Assembly (NCBI GenBank): GCA_037179385.1
Contig: CM074179.1
Coordinates: 74,947,719 to 75,011,718 of the forward strand
Source of the DNA: Holothuria scabra
Taxonomy: Eukaryota > Echinodermata > Holothuroidea > Aspidochirotida > Holothuriidae
Reading direction: 5' to 3'
Length of the DNA: 64,000 bases
In this document: piece by piece, positions 47,232 to 57,660 of the stretch
How positions within the stretch are numbered: the first letter of the stretch is position 1
How the letters are laid out: every line of letters starts with the position of its first letter
Program-made: the position numbers and the translations under genes
The notes under the pieces: generated by a model
Databases searched by the model: none
The model's input: the letters and a program-made list of their open reading frames with translations, nothing else
Told to the model about the DNA's origin: nothing

Positions 47232-48179
47232 CGCGTTCAGCGTGCGTGCACCGTTGGACATCAACAGAAATGCGGAACGAACCCTGGAATATGTTAACTT
47301 ATTGTAAGTATAACCCTTGAAGTTCATAGGGCCAGCCTAGACCAAAGCAAGAACGTACCTTTTACTGCCGTAATTTATTTTTCATTCATTTTTTGCGGGC
47401 ATGAACAGGGGGGGAGGATGGCCCCCTTATGCCCCCGTCTACGCCCGTGGTGAAAGCTATGTTACCATGCCTGGATGTCAACACGAGGCTATCTACGAAA
47501 GAACGTACATACCCCGTTAGTGGTAATTCTAGCGCACATTGTACAGTAGTGCGAGAGAAGTTTAAAATAAATAATACAGGGCTCTTGATTGGTTGATATT
47601 TATGAATTAGTGTTTTAAAAGGAGAAGCTTCGAGCTCTTAGTATGCTTACTTTTTCGAAAATTCCCAAAATTCGACATCAAATTGATTTAGGCCTTGGGA
47701 CTACTAATTTTCTTATTTGACTGTTTTCTGTTACGTTTTTTTACTTGTCACTTTGATTTAAAACAAAACGGGACAATAAAAACCTCTGTCAAATCAAATT
47801 ATCCCCTACAAAATGCTCACATCTTTCAGTCCCCATAACCCCGGGTAACCCAACGGGCATGGCGATTGGGTACGCGGGTCATATTTTGTAGTACCCGTGC
47901 AAACACTAGTTCTTTGTTAAAACAATTCCAAGATGTCCTGGACCATAATATTTAAGGGCCCATATCTTCAAAACCAAACAACATACAACTGTGGGACAAG
48001 TAGCATTACACCATTTATACCCCAGAATGCAAAGAGAGAAATGGAGGGGCAACTTTAGACCTGATGCGCATGATGTCCTTTGGGGGCCAAAATAAACCAA
48101 CACCAACAAATGCAGACAGCTGGTTTGTCAGCCAGTCAAATATGCGAATAGTCTGCTACATCTCTAGGAAAAACTCTTA

Positions 48180-49800
48180 TGTTTGTGACAAAGTTTCCAC
48201 TGTTTTTCTCCAAAGGATGACATCAGATTGCTAAAAATTCCAGTCTACCTGTTACTGGTGTGTCAAGTTTAGTCAGATTTTGTTGGCCAGGGTTTTGTCG
48301 GGTTTTGTTGGGATTTTAATGGGTTTAAATGGGTTTTAACTGGTTTTGTCAGGTACCAGCTGACATCAATTACTGTACCTGATACTGTATCTGTCTGGAA
48401 TTTACTTGTGGCTGTCAGGTAACTGTTAAAACTTGACACCAATTACCTGTTATTGACTGGAATTTTCAGCAGGACAGTGTGTTGTCAAAGCATAAGGTCT
48501 ATAGTGTGATCACTAAAAGGATGGGGCATGTTCTGTAAATCACAGTTTCTTATAAATGACCATGGACCATTCATGATACTGGAATATTGGTGGAAAAATC
48601 GTTCACTCAATAAGTTGGATATCATTTCTGCCTGCCGTTACATGTAACTGGTGTGCTCAAACTGTTGTAAGTGTGTTTAATTCTATGTTTTTTCAGAGCC
48701 TGCAAAAGTTCCAGTCACAGTATGCAAATGATGCTCCTTATGGTGTTATCTGGTCACAGAAGCCACTTTACGATTGTGTACAGTAGAGCAACAGGATGGT
48801 GAGTTTAACAAAAGGGCAAGTAATGTTCTGTTCTGACTGTTAAGGTGTTTCAGTTTGGAAGACAACTGTAGGGGGGGGGGGGGATTACCATGAAAACCAA
48901 TATCTACCATCCTGTTTCTAGAGCAAATCGGCCTGGGACTGTTCTAAAAACCAGCAGGACAGAGTGATGTTTGATTTTTTGTCATGCACAGTCTAGATTT
49001 TCTGCTACACCTGTAAGACAAACTTTTATGCGTTCGACCACTGCGTTCCACTGTTTGCCCCAAAGAATTACGTCATTCTGCTGAAGAGTCCAGTCTACCT
49101 GTTACTAGTGTGTCAGGCTTAGTCAGATTTTGTCGTGTTTTGTTGGGATTTCAATGGGTTATAATGGGTTTTAACTGGTTTTGTCAGGTACCTGACACCA
49201 ATTAACTGTTACTTGACTGGAATTTACTTGTGGCTGTCAAGTACCTGTTGGAACCTGACACCAGTTCCCTGTTACTTGACTGGAATTTATACTAATATAA
49301 TCAGGTCTTGTCGGGTACCTGTTAAAACCTAACACCAATTCCCTGTTACTTAACTGGAATTTTCAGCATGGCGGTGTTTTGTCAATTCACAAGGTCTATA
49401 GTGTGATCACTAAAAGGATTGTGCGTGTGTACTGTAAATTACAGACAGTTTCTTGTAAATAAACAAGGAACATACATGATGCTGGAATATTGGTGGAAAA
49501 AATGTTCACTTAATAAGTTGGATTTCATTCCTGCCTGCAGTAACATTTATCTCTGGTGTGCTCAAACTGCTGTAAGTTGGTTGAATCCCATGTTTTTTTT
49601 TTCAGAGCCTGCAAAAGTTCCAGTCACAGTATGCAGATGGTGGTCCTTATGGTGTTATCTGGTCACAATAGCCACTTTTCGATTGAGTACACCCATAGAA
49701 CCCATATCTACTGTACAGTACCGTCCTGTTTCTAGAACAAATCAGCCTTCGACTGTTCAGAGTGATGTTTGCTTTTTGTCATGCACAGTTTAGATTTTTG
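48180..49800 (+). repeat. Tandem segmental duplication, about 0.85-0.9 kb per copy
   Basis: Copy 1 (48180-48960) and copy 2 (49035-49800) share CCAGTCTACCTGTTACT (48240, 49090), GTCAGATTTTGT, AAGGTCTATAGTGTGATCAC and AGCCTGCAAAAGTTCCAGTC (48697, 49606). The offset changes from 850 to 909 bp because copy 2 has an extra ACCTGACACCAATT-type unit. Each copy holds a TTTCAG|AGCCTGC acceptor-like site before a short open segment beginning SLQKFQSQYA; it could be a duplicated exon, but no partner exon was found. Confidence 0.7.
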
Positions 49801-52440
49801 CTGTACATTCTGTCTTTTTTGTCAACTGTCCTAGAATTAAAAAGTCCCTAATGATCAGGATGAATCGTAACTGAACGTTGCAGGCAGGGCTGGAAAAATG
49901 TTAAGTTCCCTGCAAGCAAAATCAATTTCCCAGCAAGTAAATCAAAATTTCCCAAAGCCTCTACATGTTTACATATAAAAAGGTAGTCAAATTTCCCTCC
50001 AAATACTAAAATTTCCCTGCAATAAGCTTCCTAAATGGCTAGTTTTTTCATCCATGCTTGCATGTACTGTATTTTCTGAAGTTGATGGGTATATATGGAG
50101 TTAGTTTGGCCCCATCAGAAATATACATCAGATTCAGGCAGAGACTCGCAGAGTGAGAGTTGTATGTGAGGTACCATCTCTATTGGAACATCATTCACAC
50201 AGATCAATCATGAGCAATAAATTTCAAGAGCAGTTTTCTCAAAGGGCAGCATGAGGGGGTGGAAGGGCAGGGGGCACAATGGGGTGACTCCCCCCCCCCC
50301 CCCCATATTTGCAAGAAAATGTGAAAAGGAAAGAAAAAGAAGGGAAAGAGGAAAAGAGTCACTCGAACTCATTCTTTGTTGACTATCAAAATATGCTGGC
50401 CCAACCACTGATTTTCTCACCTGTCAGTGTTAACTTGTCCCGCTTTTTGGGTCTTTTTTAGGAGTTGTGAACATTTCAAAAAATCTTCATTGTTCAAATA
50501 TATTTATCTTGATCTGAGGTTGCCAAGTCACACCTCCTGCTGCAGTATCATATTTGTGGTTATTTTTACTGATCCATTTGATTTTCTGGTATTGTAGTAT
50601 TCACATGGTAATTAATGAACTGTCAAATACCAAATATATATTGATGTGCCAGTTGTAATGAAGTAACAGTATTAGTCACTCTACAAAGAATGTGAAATTA
50701 CTGCAGATCTCTTTGTTACCTTTTAAGTTAGTTTTTCCTAATTTCATTATTTTTGTTTCAATTTATTTCCACATACCAAACTTCAGAACATAGGTCGGGG
50801 CAGTGTCTCATGATGGCAATAGATTCCTTAACTGTATTTTGCACTATTCTTTCATTATAGATAAACCTGTCCAGTGAAGCAGCTGGGATACAGTATTTGT
50901 TATTTTTCATCGTGGTTCTTGTCCCTTTAAAGAACAAAGTTAGTAAGTAACAGTTAAAAACTTTGCTGCCTGAAGTGTAAACATTTGGAAGGTACATTTC
51001 TGTATGTGCTGAATACAGTACACTTGTTGTACTGTAAATGCGAAGGACATGTTGGCGAGATAAAACATCCTTAAAAATCATCCAAGTGAAAAGAATAATG
51101 ATCAAGAGAGGCTTTTACACATAAATAGCCAATTGGCATGCATCCAGGAATTTCCAAAAAAACTAACTCGAAAAAAATATTTATGGGTAGTGCCACTCTT
51201 CATTGGGCTGAGCGTGCGAAAAATGTCAAAGAATTGTGACCCATAAGACAGCCGGAATTTCATTGAACTATAAGTGAACTTTAAGCAACTTGGTCAGTTT
51301 TGATCAATTTTGCCATGAAACTTACACTTAAATAAAAAAGAGGTAATACAAAATTATGGAATATTTACTAGATGAAATGCACCACTACCATTTGGAAGCA
51401 TGATATGGAAATGTTCAAGGGGGCTAATCATTCAGAAATAAGCCGTATATATGTGAATTTCGAAAACTACTAGTTTTTTCACTTGTAACATAACACATAT
51501 CAGTGTTACTCGTAAGCTTAGAGCAACCTCAATAACCAGCAAAAGTCCTTTCGTAACTCCAAGTTAAGGTTGTTGTTAAGCAATGTATTTCATACCTGTA
51601 CCAGCCGCTGTTGGCAGGGTTTAATGCTCCTTGCATGTACTTGGCTCTTCACTGCTTCACCATGACATCAACAAAAAAAAAAAAAAAAAACAAGACAGAC
51701 ATATTTTAGGATTACTTGATAACCTTCATGTGATCTTTTATTTCAAAGAAATTTCTTCTTCTGATCTGTATAAACATCATAATAAACACGATACTGCACT
51801 TTACAATAGAGAACACAAAGAAAAAAGGTATTAAACATAAATCAGTATACGAATCAACGTGGAAGTTATTGCAACATAACCATGTGGAGATGCGCAATCT
51901 CAGGGTGAATACATCTAGAAGCGATTTCTGTAGGCTATTTGTGAGGCACTTGAAACACACACACGCACACACACACACATAAATAACTGAATAAAGTCAA
52001 AAAAAAAAAATCAACAGCTGAATACAGTAAAATATTAATTTCATCAAAACTTAGAGAATTCCATGTGCTTGGACGGCCTGCTTAGTTCTAACAAAACTTA
52101 AGTGGAGATCCATGGCAGAATAAACTCAGTTTTGGGGGTTTGCCATAGATTTGTAAATTGTATGCATTTAAAAATGCAGGGGAATTGATGAATAATCCCA
52201 AATCAATGTAGCCTGGTTTTCAATTTACTGAAGAAGGTTCATACAATAAGCTTCTTTATCTCGGAAAATTTATCCCCTTACATTATCTTGTCAAGAAATA
52301 TTATCAATGCTAAAAAGGTGCCCATTCAGACATTTGACAATAACCCTGAATGCTGACACTTGCCAGCAGTTTATCTCAGATAAAAGTGAGAAGGGATGTA
52401 ACCCTTAAATGCACCATGAGTAATTTGATCCCATTTTGCC
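49801..52440. other. No gene recognised
   Basis: Includes a C-tract at 50290-50303, an A-tract at 51672-51690, an (AC)n tract at 51957-51981, and a diverged TGGGCTGAGCGTGCG phrase near 51210 related to the structured repeat. The 115-codon minus-strand frame 51105-50758 has no known motif. Confidence 0.5.
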
Positions 52441-52539
52441 AGCACTTACTTTGGCCATCACTTTACTTGAAATCCTAACTGCTGCAGTCGAAAGTCTGAC
52501 CTCTACATTCTACCGTTATTTCGCAATCTTTCGGCAACC

Positions 52540-52783
52540 GAGTTTAACCCGGAAGTGCTCCATTCGGGTATTTCCTGTTTCACGACGTTCCTTCACCCGA
52601 ACACCCAAGAAGGAATTTCTCGGCCCACTGTATATTCATATCGGCAGCTCTTGCTTCCGAACTGATTTAGATTTATAAAAGAATATATTATTGGTCGGAA
52701 AAGCGAAAATTTCCGGAAAAGTACGGCCATAGGCGACGAAACGAAAAGAATTGGCCTCGGAGTGAGCACCGATTGGAATGAAG
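52540..52783 (+). promoter_or_regulatory. Candidate promoter and non-coding first exon of the 54-59 kb gene
   Basis: A local rise in GC and CpG with an ETS-type site CCGGAAGT at 52549-52556 and a further TTTCCGG near 52708, but no TATA box. A strong donor follows: ATGAAG|GTAAGC, GT at 52784. The next likely acceptors are CAATCACAG (54040) and TTATACAG (54051), just before ATG 54066. I infer a TATA-less promoter with a 5' UTR exon and a 1.25-kb intron. Transcript evidence is needed. Confidence 0.45.
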
Positions 52784-54065
52784 GTAAGCAAAAACACTTG
52801 CTCGAAATCGTTTTGTGAATCTTTCGTCTCTTGAATCGTTGTACTGTTAAAGTAATATTTTTATGAGCTGTATATATTATTCCTTCATATGTATCGATTT
52901 TACGTCGGTACACCTCTATTAAAGGAGTTTTTTGGGGCACCAAAGTTGCCTTCCGGGTTCGTTAAGACGACTGCATTCCAGTGATAGCCAAACGTGAGTT
53001 CACGTGCGGGACCAGCATTTAGCACGTTTATTTAGTACTACTTAGCTGTAGTGTAGGCCCGTTGCGTTACAGTAGGTATAGCGAGTGTATCAAAACGTAG
53101 TGAATTATAGTATATTAGGCCTGGCCTACACAGTGTGGAACCACGCTACACGTTCAAAAATGGGTAAATCGAATAAACAATTATGTGCTGGCTTAGCACC
53201 TTAATCGCATTTATTGCTGTACTAGTGTTACTGACCGATTTTCATTGAGCCAGAAGTCAGATCTTCGGAGTTGTTAAATTTACAGTAACAGCCCATATTG
53301 CTTTTGATTAGGCCTATAGGCTAACTACAGTACCTACATTAGGCCTACTTGAAAGTAACAGTTACCAATTTGGGGTCAAAAGGAATAATAATTTGGTCAT
53401 CTAAATGTGCTGTGAAAGATGGCCACTGCAGATAATGCCCATGTATAGTGTTAGTAGCTCTAAGGTATTCATAATAGGCCTAATACCCAGCCCCCTCCCA
53501 GACACTAGTACGTATGTAATAAACTATACTAACGTTAATGTTACAGGTTCATTGCTTGGTGTACTGCACAACACAGATATGGTAAGCCTACCTGTAGCAG
53601 TTGATGGCCTAGGGTCTAGGCCCTAGTATTTTTTTTTTTTTCACAGCTGCCCTAGGCTAGATCTAGGATTTTGGAAATAGCGGAAGTAGCATTCGGATAG
53701 TAACCACACAACTGTCCTACAGTGCAAGTACTGAAATAAACCGAATATTTAGATACTGCAGCTGCTGCATCCAGTACCTGTTATTGTGAACAATGTTCAA
53801 GAGGTTGAGTTTGAAACATTTTTAAGGCTGCAGTAGCTGCACACAAATATAGCCTGGCTACAAACATACTCCCACTGTATCTGTGGCTCAGTTCATTTTG
53901 GCATCACACATCACAATTCAACTGTAGAAAAGGGTGTTTTACGGTATGTCTGTCTTATTATTTTATCAAATGCATTTATTATTTGCTATTTTAATCAGTT
54001 CATTTGTCTCTGACATTTTGGTGGTACCAAGCAATCACAGTTGTTATACAGAAGTATTTGTGAAT

Positions 54066-54242
54066 ATGCCTGTAAAAAAATCATGTGAACGCTTACACCC
54101 ACAAAGGAGTGGTGGACCATGCAAAATATATCTTAAAGAAAAAGGACGGTACTGGCATATAGGCCAGGCCACATCTCCCAAAGATCAGACTGTATCCAAC
54201 TTGCGGACTCTTGGATGTAGTGATGATGACTGCATTTGTCAG
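54066..54242 (+). CDS. First coding exon of the nuclease-like/CXC gene
   Basis: ATG 54066 opens 59 codons beginning MPVKKSCERLHPQRSGGP and ending GCSDDDCICQ. The exon stops at CAG|GTATGT, a near-consensus donor in phase 0. The end supplies the first cysteine pair (C-x-C) of a Cys/His region completed by the next exon (LCHKHYCTLYRQ and NCSMCGSP). The frame is open further upstream to 53934, but that part is hydrophobic, AT-rich and contains acceptor-like CAATCACAG and TTATACAG, so I place the start at 54066. Charged, basic composition would suit a nucleic-acid-binding N-terminus. Confidence 0.7.
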
Positions 54243-54385
54243 GTATGTCAAAAGAAACACTCCAAAAAAGTGATGTTGCAAACAACCAGAAAGGGGTCAA
54301 AGGGGCATTGGCCAAAGAATGCGCTGTGCAAGGATGTACCAGTGACCATAGGGTACATGAGACCAATTTTTTATCTTTCCCACAG
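54243..54385 (+). other. 143-bp intron, phase 0
   Basis: Donor CAG|GTATGTC at 54243; acceptor TTTTTTATCTTTCCCACAG|G ending at 54385 with a clean pyrimidine tract. Removing it joins ...CICQ exactly in frame to EVLIRFGLDI. Reading straight through instead needs a frame change, and the intron sequence in the downstream frame gives no family-like residues. Confidence 0.75.
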
Positions 54386-57300
54386 GAAGTATTAATAAGA
54401 TTTGGTCTTGACATCTGTAGTTCATCTTCTACACCTGCATCTATCATTACAACTTTATGTCATAAGCACTACTGTACTTTGTACCGTCAGTCATTTACAA
54501 AGAATTGTTCCATGTGTGGTTCACCTCAGTCAACCCTCAAACAGTTAAAAAATGTTGAGGCTGCACGTAGTTTTGCTGTTGCTGTTTTGCAGAAGCATGA
54601 AATGACTGATGCTGAATCTTTTGAATTATGTAATGTCTGCTACACATCAATAAATAGGTACAGCAAGGGTGAAAAGTTTGCTGAAGCAAATCGAGGCAAC
54701 AAAACATATTTTACATCCCTGTTACAGCCGTTTAGGGATGTAACTCTTAATAATAGTAGTGCCAGTGACTTTGCATTTGCTGACACACTTTTGTACATTG
54801 GTGACGAACTTCCTAATGACCGAGTTATTTTGATACAATCTGCACATAACTTATACTGTAAAAAACTAAACCCAAGCTCATATACAGAGGCAGACCCTCC
54901 TATTGTCCCTTTGACCAGATCTCTGCATTCTTTCCTGTGCTCTGTGAGATCAGCAATTGGTGAATGTATTATAATCTCTACCATTCCCAACAAATCCAGA
55001 TATGGAACAATGATCAGGAGGTGGGGAACAGATTTATGCACAGCTCTTCACCTAATGTTATTTGAACAGCATCAGGATTCATGTAAACCTACACAGCAAC
55101 CAGAAACTTCATCTGTGTCATCTTCTAAACTTGATTCTATATCACTTTCTTGTATTTCAAGGGATATTAATTATCATTTGACTACGTCAGCCAAAGAGAT
55201 CATTGCTTCTGATAAGGCCTCATCTTACAATCTAGATACTGTTGACTTTTATTCAGAAGTTAAAAGACTTCCTCCGGTTGTTTGGAACTTCATTGTAGCA
55301 TGTACCCTAGGACCCTCTGAATTTTCATCTGACTTCTTTGCAAGGGACTTTAATTGGCATGAGCATTTGCTTACAAACACACATCCTTCAGATTCAGTTA
55401 GCCATTCCAAATTTTTAAAGCGGTTCTTCATTGCTTGTAGTCTTCTGTATGCCACAAATGATTCTTGTTTTACTCATGTTCATATGCTTATTGCAGACAT
55501 TGTGGATAGATTTACATCATCTTCTACTTTGTGTTTTGACTATCTTTCAAAGTTTGGGGTAACTGTCTCTAAAAGTACATTTTTGCGCTTCCAGACAAAG
55601 ATTTCAATGGAAGAAATGAAGAAGAAGCATGTTACATTGTCCAGTAGTTTTTGTGTGGCTTCTGTTGACAACATTGACAGAAGTACCTCGTATGCCTCTG
55701 TCAAAGTTGGTCAAGATGCAAGAGGTTTTCATGGAACATCAGTCCAGTCTGTTGAACCATTGCCTGTTTCAACATCCAAACAGATATCTACGTCGAGTAT
55801 TGATCAGAATACCGACAGCTCTCAGCAGAGGAGGGTGGCAGTGACTGGTAACTTGACCCCTGAAGACTTAGCATCATACCAAGGAACAGCAGTATTGACT
55901 ACAGCTACTTCTCTCATGCCACAAGCCTTTTCTCTTAATTCCTTCTCTAATTTATCTATCACACACTTTTCACTCACAGATGAGGAAACATTTTCCCTCT
56001 CTTCGTTTCAAGAGAAGGTCTTCCTATACATGCTTGTTAAGCAGTTTGTGTATTCCAAGGACTCACAGTGTATACTACTTGACCTTAAGACATGTCTGTC
56101 AAATTCAGACCGTCCTGCAGAACAGTCCAATATCCACTTTATTTCTGTTTTACCAGAGCCAGCAGAAAGCCAACAAACCATGCTCAATGTTCTTGACATC
56201 CTTCATGAGAAACATCAGGTAGGCAAGGAAATAGAACATCTGGTTGTGGCAGGAGACTGCAAAACCTATGACATCATTTGGAATTTGAAGAGGTTATATG
56301 GAGATGAGCTTTCCTGGGTCATTCCATATCTAGGAGAGTGGCATCTTCTCAAAAATGCTCAACCTCCACTCTTAAAGTTATACTCAGATGCTGGTCTGAA
56401 AACATTACTTTCTTTGTTTCATAAAGGAGCTACAATGAAGGCTGTATCATGTGCAAGTGGTTTTAAAAAAACCCACCGCTTTATTATGCAAGCATGGGAA
56501 GCACTGTACAGACATCTCATCCAAATTTTCATATCAGATGCATCAAGAATTGGTGTTGACTTTCTCCCAAAATTGCAAACTGAGTTTGACAAAAACAAGA
56601 ACAGGATACTCCCATCTTTATTTGACAGCCCACTTTCAAAATTTGTGCCAGTTATTTTTGAAACGTTTCAGGAGTTCATAAATTCTCGCAGCACATCAGA
56701 TTGTAACTTTAAGTTTTGGTCAGACTTCTGTACAAGGGACATGTTGTACTATGCGGGACTTTACATTTCAATAAGGTCAAGGGATTTTAGTTTAAGGGGA
56801 GCATGTGTTAGACAGTTATGTCCCATTTTTCATGCTTTGGACCGATCTAACTATTTACGAGTTGTCCCAATCCATATTGCTACATTAAGGAGTTCCCCCA
56901 CAAGTGTTTTAAGTAAGCTGCAGGCTGGGGCATTTGCTGTCAGCATGACAGGACTTGATAACCAGTGCCTTGCATTGGACGAAGCCCATGAGATGGGCAT
57001 TAACAAGGAGGTTAAAATGGCAATGAATGGCACTGACCCAGAAGGTCTAAATCGCCTTGTACATTATCTTCCTTACAGGTCTCAAATAAACTGTAATTTG
57101 ATAAGGCAATTAAGAAATAAACAACCACACACAGATCTTGATGCAGCTCACCACACTTCGGTAGAAACAAACATACGTTGCTACATCGAAAAACTTTCAG
57201 AATCATGCGCATTTGAAGTCAGTGACTGTGTTTTCTTACGTCATTTGTTTGATGAAAAGGTAGCCAGCCCTCTTGTTACTGATGACCTTACCTCCTTCTA

Positions 57301-57655
57301 TTCAACAGGAGAAGAGGACTTTCTTTCATATGTGCGTTGTTTTATCCTTGGTGACAGATCCACCAAAGTGGTACGCAAGAGACGAAACTTGCATACCTTT
57401 GGTGAAAAGAAGAGGACACAGGTGAAGAAACAGCAGGAACGCAAGGATCATAAGCTTCAAATTGCCTGCCTTAGAAAGCAGGTTGCTTGGTCTAAGAGTA
57501 ACAACTCTGCTGTTTCCTCACTGAGTCAGTTTATTCCACTTCCTCGAGCCATTTGTGACTTTGATGGTATTCCCAACAAAGGAGCAAAGGCAGTGCAACC
57601 ACGTTCCTGCAAAAGAGGTATCCTGAGGCTTTCCTTGAGAAACCTGATCACATAA
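54386..57655 (+). CDS. Large exon, central part of the nuclease-like/CXC protein
   Basis: Open for about 1,090 codons from the splice acceptor at 54386 to TAA 57653-57655. Early residues hold LCHKHYCTLYRQ, NCSMCGSP and FELCNVCYTSINRY, a Cys/His-rich region likely to bind zinc. The central domain has SVDNIDRST (55664) followed by RGFHGTSVQ (about 55723), then VVAGDCKTYDIIWNLKRLYG (about 56246) and IPYLGEWHLLKN (about 56321). This DN / FHG / GD / G-x-W-H series recalls DUF6589-like proteins, possibly an RNase-H-like fold; that is memory-based. Near the end are a basic KKRTQVKKQQERKDHK stretch and FIPLPRAICDFDGIPNKG, after which family-like sequence continues in another frame (57595 on). The final residues after about 57600 are probably out of frame. 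No long poly-A or TSD flanks the gene. Confidence 0.8.
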   Translation, partial: EVLIRFGLDICSSSSTPASIITTLCHKHYCTLYRQSFTKNCSMCGSPQSTLKQLKNVEAARSFAVAVLQKHEMTDAESFELCNVCYTSINRYSKGEKFAEANRGNKTYFTSLLQPFRDVTLNNSSASDFAFADTLLYIGDELPNDRVILIQSAHNLYCKKLNPSSYTEADPPIVPLTRSLHSFLCSVRSAIGECIIISTIPNKSRYGTMIRRWGTDLCTALHLMLFEQHQDSCKPTQQPETSSVSSSKLDSISLSCISRDINYHLTTSAKEIIASDKASSYNLDTVDFYSEVKRLPPVVWNFIVACTLGPSEFSSDFFARDFNWHEHLLTNTHPSDSVSHSKFLKRFFIACSLLYATNDSCFTHVHMLIADIVDRFTSSSTLCFDYLSKFGVTVSKSTFLRFQTKISMEEMKKKHVTLSSSFCVASVDNIDRSTSYASVKVGQDARGFHGTSVQSVEPLPVSTSKQISTSSIDQNTDSSQQRRVAVTGNLTPEDLASYQGTAVLTTATSLMPQAFSLNSFSNLSITHFSLTDEETFSLSSFQEKVFLYMLVKQFVYSKDSQCILLDLKTCLSNSDRPAEQSNIHFISVLPEPAESQQTMLNVLDILHEKHQVGKEIEHLVVAGDCKTYDIIWNLKRLYGDELSWVIPYLGEWHLLKNAQPPLLKLYSDAGLKTLLSLFHKGATMKAVSCASGFKKTHRFIMQAWEALYRHLIQIFISDASRIGVDFLPKLQTEFDKNKNRILPSLFDSPLSKFVPVIFETFQEFINSRSTSDCNFKFWSDFCTRDMLYYAGLYISIRSRDFSLRGACVRQLCPIFHALDRSNYLRVVPIHIATLRSSPTSVLSKLQAGAFAVSMTGLDNQCLALDEAHEMGINKEVKMAMNGTDPEGLNRLVHYLPYRSQINCNLIRQLRNKQPHTDLDAAHHTSVETNIRCYIEKLSESCAFEVSDCVFLRHLFDEKVASPLVTDDLTSFYSTGEEDFLSYVRCFILGDRSTKVVRKRRNLHTFGEKKRTQVKKQQERKDHKLQIACLRKQVAWSKSNNSAVSSLSQFIPLPRAICDFDGIPNKGAKAVQPRSCKRGILRLSLRNLIT

Positions 57656-57660
57656 ATCAA
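57560..57660 (+). other. Frame junction (-1) within the large exon
   Basis: The upstream frame is last convincing at DFDGIPNKGAKA (to about 57590); the downstream frame is first convincing at ATTFLQKRYP (57595). Frame 1 has a TGA at 57562-57564, so the change must lie between there and 57655. No canonical X-XXY-YYZ slippery heptamer and no intron of plausible size fit. A one-base deletion or an assembly error at 57590-57595 is the simplest explanation. Confidence 0.7.

Larger units (their letters stand above)
44445..47449. mobile_element. Inner hAT-like element with perfect 8-bp TSD GTGAAAGC
   Basis: Starts CATTGGCGTAGCCAGG and ends, in reverse complement, CACGGGCGTAGACGGGGG. GTGAAAGC lies directly outside on both sides (44437-44444 and 47450-47457), identical. 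It is 3.0 kb, G-tract rich near the left end (44470-44484), and contains five copies of the structured GCGCCA repeat, a TACACA word cluster (45.54-45.68 kb) and two hairpins (47.11-47.23 kb). No transposase frame was recognised. Its ends are those of the CAGTGGCGTAGCC class also seen at 11798 and 59878. Confidence 0.8.
43744..47908. mobile_element. Outer hAT-like element, TAGTGTTTGCACGG ends, 8-bp TSD
   Basis: Perfect 14-bp terminal inverted repeats: TAGTGTTTGCACGG at 43744-43757 and CCGTGCAAACACTA at 47895-47908. The flanking octamers are ATTCTTTG (43736-43743) and GTTCTTTG (47909-47916), seven of eight identical, the length expected for hAT transposition. Most of its 4.17 kb is a second element inserted at 44445. 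Without that insert and one duplicated octamer it would be about 1.15 kb, so it is a non-autonomous derivative. No transposase remains. Confidence 0.8.

Noticed and set aside
49419..49793. 124-codon open frame in the duplicated region
   Set aside because: The frame is not kept in the sister copy at 48.4-48.9 kb and crosses the acceptor-like site.
50758..51105. 115-codon minus-strand open frame
   Set aside because: AT-rich, no motif, no splice context.
54236..54385. Reading the large frame upstream through 54236-54385 as coding
   Set aside because: It starts at a TTG, not an ATG, and the stretch is bounded by a near-consensus donor and a strong acceptor that join the flanking frames exactly.
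57590..57615. Programmed -1 frameshift site
   Set aside because: No X-XXY-YYZ heptamer at the needed position; kept only as an alternative.
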